Below are positions 25,412-28,065 of a stretch of DNA of 28,065 nucleotides, one piece after another; position 1 is the stretch's first letter; every line of letters begins with the position of its first letter. A program made the translations under genes and the position numbers. The stretch is from an uncultured Verrucomicrobiales bacterium (lineage in GTDB: Bacteria > Verrucomicrobiota > Verrucomicrobiia > Verrucomicrobiales > Akkermansiaceae), in assembly GCA_937885815.1 (NCBI GenBank), contig CALABM010000108.1:1-28065 (forward strand). The letters are read 5' to 3'. The notes under the pieces were generated by a model. That model was not told where the DNA came from. It saw nothing but the letters and a program-made list of their open reading frames with translations, and did no database searches.

Positions 25412-25586
25412 TTACTTCACTTCGATATTTAACTTTCCCTTACCATTTGTACGGCTCCACGCGATTCTCGCGATGATGTGCCTAAAGGCGATTTATACCA
25501 GACTGGTCAGAAATGCTGAAATTTCGAGAGCGCAAATTTTCAGGTGAACCGTTGTTTGCTTAAAAACTCTGTTAAACGATTTGGCT

Positions 25587-25616
25587 AAAAAAGCCGACGG
25601 AAAGATATCCGTCGGC
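25587..25616 (-). terminator. Rho-independent terminator of the ribF operon
   Basis: A perfect 9-bp stem GCCGACGGA (25593-25601) / TCCGTCGGC (25608-25616) with a 6-nt loop, followed on the minus strand by TTTTTT (25587-25592). It lies 37 bp after the stop of the YkgJ-like gene. Confidence 0.93.
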
Positions 25617-25619
25617 GAA

Positions 25620-25635
25620 TGTTCCACGTGGAACA
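25620..25635. promoter_or_regulatory. parS site (perfect)
   Basis: TGTTCCACGTGGAACA, identical to the site at 25396. It is wedged between the end of the YkgJ-like gene and its terminator. Confidence 0.88.
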
Positions 25636-25652
25636 GGAACTGACTTCAAAAT

Positions 25653-26135
25653 TTAAGATTTCCAAATAATCTGGTAAGCTGTATCAAATTCCCTCACAGC
25701 TCGCGGATGTTTTTGGGCATATTCAAGAATGTGAGGCAGCAGCTCGCTTAGTGTGAATTCGCGAAGTTTTTCAAAAGCGTCACCTTCAAGTGCTGCGCAA
25801 TTTTTGTAGATACCGATTACGAGTCGGCTATGTTCGCGCATCACGCGCACCGGCCAGATGCGGCATTCAAATGGTCTGTCTTCGCGCGGAAGTGTACAGC
25901 CACTGTTGGGATTCAGCATCGGACAGTTGGCAACTTCGTCTTCAGAATCCGTGCAAAAGTTCAGAAAAAAGGATGTTGTGCCGTCCGGACGCTTCTCAAG
26001 AGGCACGCAAAGTTCATTCAAAAGAAAGATTTGCGCCTCATTTAAGGCAGGGGTTTCCCATGCGGAACTGCGGTGGAAATTACAGCACAGTTTACAATCT
26101 GCGCATTTTGATGGTGAAAAAATGCCTGTCAACAT
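25653..26135 (-). CDS. YkgJ-family cysteine-cluster protein
   Basis: 160 residues. The conserved Cys pattern is visible: C11-xx-C14-xx-C17-C18 (KCADCKLCC), C71 (NCPML), C80 (GCTLPREDRPFEC) and C91. This fits the YkgJ/CxxCxxCC family (PF03692), proposed to bind Zn or an Fe-S cluster; the biochemical role is unsettled. No signal peptide, so cytoplasmic. The start overlaps the end of the DUF2156 gene by 7 bp, so it is the third gene of the ribF operon and probably translationally coupled. Confidence 0.88.
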   Translation of the reverse strand: MLTGIFSPSKCADCKLCCNFHRSSAWETPALNEAQIFLLNELCVPLEKRPDGTTSFFLNFCTDSEDEVANCPMLNPNSGCTLPREDRPFECRIWPVRVMREHSRLVIGIYKNCAALEGDAFEKLREFTLSELLPHILEYAQKHPRAVREFDTAYQIIWKS

Positions 26136-27025
26136 GGCTTGATAACGGCTGATAATTTATGGAGAATACGTGTGGGTTTCCACGAAAGTTTGGCTTGTCT
26201 GAGCCCCGGAATGTTCAAATCTTCCTCGCGATTCAGTAGCTCCGCAGGCAGCATTTGAGCCATTTCGCGGCAGATGAGCGGGTATGCATCGCGGTATTCC
26301 GGGAGGCATTTTTCATAATGAATGTCGGCCACTTGAGGTGTAATGAATGAAGCTAAACTCATCGCCACTGGTAGATTTCCGATGTAGATGAGGCCTCCCA
26401 CGATACCCAAGGAGTCTGCATTTTCGAGAGCATTTTTTATAGCGCGGAGCTCGTGAAGAAGTGCAGGGGACTTCTCCTGAGCTTCCGCCCACGAGGTCGC
26501 AATGGCGAGCGCATGCTCACTATTTTCCGGTGTCAGTTTCTCAAACTTCCATTCCGGAAAGCTCTTTTCGAAGCGTGCAATGTGGTTCCGTTTTTTGTGA
26601 AATGCTGTGCCGGGAAGCTCCGCTAGTTCAGCTCGGCTGTACAGATAATCAGCATCACCGGGATCATTAGTAAACTGTATTTTCTCTCTGTAATGCTCAT
26701 GAAGAAGGCGCGCATTTTCTTCCGTGAGGAGACAAAACTTCAGCTCGTTTCCATGAGCAGCGGCATGCTGTTCCATATGGAACAATGCTTCTGAAAGGTC
26801 GCTAATATGCCCTACAGGGAAGGCGTATCCTTGGAGTCTGCCGGTGCCGGAGAAGTGTCTGTACAGGCAGCCATTATGGATAGCGATGGTGGTGCCGTAC
26901 TTTTCTCGCAGCAAATAGATATTCGGAAAGGCCAAATCACTTTGTTCCACATGGAACACTGTTTCACGGACGCTTTTTGCGTCGTAAAGTGTTGGTGTAC
27001 AGAATGTTAGCGTATTATAACTCAT
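26129..27025 (-). CDS. DUF2156 / phosphatidylglycerol lysyltransferase C-terminal-domain protein
   Basis: 298 residues, a GNAT-fold protein of the LPG_synthase_C type (PF09924). Signatures are FHKKRNHIARFEK (about 142-154) and near the end NREEDLNIPGLRQAKLSWKP. Relatives transfer aminoacyl groups from tRNA to lipids or peptides, but this stand-alone cytoplasmic form has no membrane domain and its substrate is unknown. The ATG shares one base with the ribF stop (TAATG), pointing to coupling. Two parS-like palindromes lie inside the coding region and are read as VFHVEQ and LFHMEQ. Confidence 0.85.
   Translation of the reverse strand: MSYNTLTFCTPTLYDAKSVRETVFHVEQSDLAFPNIYLLREKYGTTIAIHNGCLYRHFSGTGRLQGYAFPVGHISDLSEALFHMEQHAAAHGNELKFCLLTEENARLLHEHYREKIQFTNDPGDADYLYSRAELAELPGTAFHKKRNHIARFEKSFPEWKFEKLTPENSEHALAIATSWAEAQEKSPALLHELRAIKNALENADSLGIVGGLIYIGNLPVAMSLASFITPQVADIHYEKCLPEYRDAYPLICREMAQMLPAELLNREEDLNIPGLRQAKLSWKPTRILHKLSAVIKPC
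26769..26784. promoter_or_regulatory. parS-like ParB-binding site inside the DUF2156 gene
   Basis: TGTTCCATATGGAACA, a perfect palindrome identical to 24862-24877. It is read as LFHMEQ in the protein. Confidence 0.72.
26943..26958. promoter_or_regulatory. parS-like ParB-binding site inside the DUF2156 gene
   Basis: TGTTCCACATGGAACA, one central change from the perfect palindrome. It is read as VFHVEQ in the protein. Confidence 0.72.
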
Positions 27026-27939
27026 TATAAATGAGAGCTTAGTGATGCTATATCCTGTTCTATCTGCGATTTCAGCGCATCAATGCCGCTGAAGCGTTGC
27101 TCAGGGCGGATAAAGCGGTGCAATTCCACGCTGAGGGTTTTATCATAGAGGTCGCCGCTCCAGCCGGGGAAGTGTGCTTCCAGGCGTGTGGGCTTGTAAT
27201 CCTCACAGATGGTGGGGCGCTTGCCGATGTTGGCGATGCCTCTCAGCATTGTTCCTTGTACACTGCAGCGTACCTCGTACACGCCGGGGCGGGGCAGGGC
27301 GGCAGAGTTGGGAAGTGTGATATTCGCGGTGGGGAAGCCGAGTGTGCGGGCGAGTTTCTGCCCGTGCTCCACGGTGCCTTGGATGCTGAAGGGACGTCCC
27401 AGCATGGCGTTGGCGCGTGTGATGTTTCCCTCGCTGAGCAGCTCACGGATGCGGCTGGAACACACCGTGTCTCCCTCCAACAGGAGCATGTCATTCACGC
27501 AGGCAGTGAAGCCCAGACGCTCCGCTTCGCGGCGCAGGAAAGCTGCATTGCCGCGCCCGCCTTTACCGAAGTGCCAGTTGTTCCCCACGGAGATGCCCGC
27601 GATGCTACAGGCCCCGTGGAGCGCGTTCAGGAAGTCTTCCGGGCTCAAAGCAGCCAGCTCGGCGGTGAAGGGGAGTACCAGTAGTACATCCACTCCCAGC
27701 TCTTCCATGAGCTTTGCCTTCGCATCCGGATATGGTGTGATGAGCTTCGGTGCCAGCTCCGGTTTCAATAATGCAAGTGGATGCGGCATGAAGGTAAGCA
27801 CACCTTTCAGCGCTCCTTCGCTCACCGCGGATTCTATCACGCGACGGTGGCCCAAGTGCACGCCATCAAAAAATCCCATCGCCCAGTGAATAGGGCAGGG
27901 GACCTTTTTTAATTCCTCCAAGCTATGAATGATTTGCAT
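27025..27939 (-). CDS. ribF: Bifunctional riboflavin kinase / FAD synthetase
   Basis: 304 residues. It phosphorylates riboflavin to FMN and adenylates FMN to FAD. The N-terminal nucleotidyltransferase domain has GFFDGVHLGHRRVI (22-35) with the HxGH site (H27-L-G-H30), and later CSSRIRELLSEG. The C-terminal kinase domain begins GRPFSIQGTVEHGQKLARTLGFPTANI and contains the GVYEV and TLSVELHRFIRPEQRF strands. First gene of an operon with the DUF2156 and YkgJ-like genes. The AAAGGAG about 20 nt upstream is the spacer of its promoter and not a ribosome-binding site. The predicted leader is about 7 nt, so the mRNA is probably leaderless. Confidence 0.95.
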   Translation of the reverse strand: MQIIHSLEELKKVPCPIHWAMGFFDGVHLGHRRVIESAVSEGALKGVLTFMPHPLALLKPELAPKLITPYPDAKAKLMEELGVDVLLVLPFTAELAALSPEDFLNALHGACSIAGISVGNNWHFGKGGRGNAAFLRREAERLGFTACVNDMLLLEGDTVCSSRIRELLSEGNITRANAMLGRPFSIQGTVEHGQKLARTLGFPTANITLPNSAALPRPGVYEVRCSVQGTMLRGIANIGKRPTICEDYKPTRLEAHFPGWSGDLYDKTLSVELHRFIRPEQRFSGIDALKSQIEQDIASLSSHL

Positions 27940-27952
27940 GCCGTGCGCGTGG

Positions 27953-27981
27953 ATATTACTCCTTTACGCCTGCCTTGTCAA
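27953..27981 (-). promoter_or_regulatory. Promoter of the ribF operon
   Basis: Minus strand: consensus -35 TTGACA (27976-27981), exact 17-bp spacer, -10 TAATAT (27953-27958). Predicted start about 27946, 7 nt before the ATG at 27939. Confidence 0.82.
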
Positions 27982-28014
27982 TCGAAAATCAAGTTCACAT
28001 CCACCCGAGGGCAT

Positions 28015-28040
28015 ACGTGTCCCAAAGATTTGGGACACGT
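28015..28040. repeat. Near-perfect palindrome next to an ATTACGA-type repeat
   Basis: Arms ACGTGTCCCAAA (28015-28026) and TTTGGGACACGT (28029-28040) are perfectly inverted around two bases. GATTTACGAATTA, the word of the 19.6-kb element, follows at 28042-28054. It could be the edge of another copy of that repeat or a hairpin for a gene to the right. The 2-nt loop and missing T run argue against a simple terminator. Confidence 0.6.
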
Positions 28041-28065
28041 TGATTTACGAATTAAAAGTAAGCGG

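Larger units (their letters stand above)
24465..25586. other. AT-rich gene-free region carrying parS-like sites
   Basis: About 1.1 kb without a credible gene, unusual in this dense window. It holds a degenerate palindrome TGTGCCACGTGGAACT (24532-24547), a hairpin CTTGtAAAACAG/CTGTTTTCAAG (24548-24580) that may end ankyrin-gene transcription, and two intact parS-like sites (24862, 25396). Short frames here lack ribosome-binding sites and known motifs. Confidence 0.6.

Noticed and set aside
25314..25547. 77-residue plus-strand frame containing RMFHVEHYF
   Set aside because: The peptide comes from a parS site in non-coding DNA; there is no ribosome-binding site and the composition is not protein-like.

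Overview
The window comes from a verrucomicrobial chromosome, most likely Akkermansia or a close relative. The left edge is the 5' end of a 16S rRNA gene on the minus strand. Its start (27F priming site followed by GAACGCTGGCGGCGTGGATA) is the form I associate with Akkermansia. The first protein gene encodes a very large secreted protein ending in VPEP, a hydrophobic stretch and five arginines, the PEP-CTERM/exosortase sorting tag common in Verrucomicrobia. Coding regions are moderately GC-rich. There is no CRISPR array, transposase or prophage.

Left part, 1-18.7 kb, mostly minus strand. The order is: rRNA promoter and 16S start; a 2653-residue protein with an S6 (IgA-protease/SPATE-like) peptidase head, beta-helix passenger and PEP-CTERM tail; a three-gene unit (long-chain polyprenyl diphosphate synthase, cysE, COG2509-type FAD oxidoreductase) with its own promoter; a three-hairpin repeat array; long-form hpf. 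Two plus-strand genes follow, hemL and a Ser/Thr kinase fused to about 13 ankyrin repeats, and then minus-strand ribD.

Middle, 18.7-20.4 kb. Just upstream of ribD is an AT-rich non-coding stretch with six DnaA-box-like 9-mers, four of them head to tail at an exact 12-bp period. I read it as a candidate oriC. After it come a small lipoprotein gene, an inverted-repeat element built of ATTACGA-type words, and a minus-strand structured RNA gene of about 168 nt with promoter and terminator hairpin, 6S-like in size and architecture.

Right part, 20.4-28 kb. Plus strand: argS, a secreted helical-repeat (TPR-like) protein and a membrane-anchored ankyrin protein. Then comes a 1.2-kb gene-free AT-rich stretch. 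Last is a minus-strand operon: ribF, a DUF2156 (LPG-synthase-C-like) protein and a YkgJ-family Cys-cluster protein. Six full palindromes TGTTCCAYRTGGAACA, matching the ParB-binding parS consensus, are scattered over 22.2-27.0 kb, some inside genes.

Together, the DnaA-box array, the parS cluster, an apparent C-rich to G-rich switch of the plus strand, and an rRNA operon pointing away from about 18.8 kb suggest that this is the replication-origin and chromosome-partition region, with no dnaA, parA or parB gene in view. A second theme is that ribD, argS and ribF have near-consensus sigma-70 promoters whose predicted start sites lie 0-7 nt from the ATG, which predicts leaderless mRNAs.
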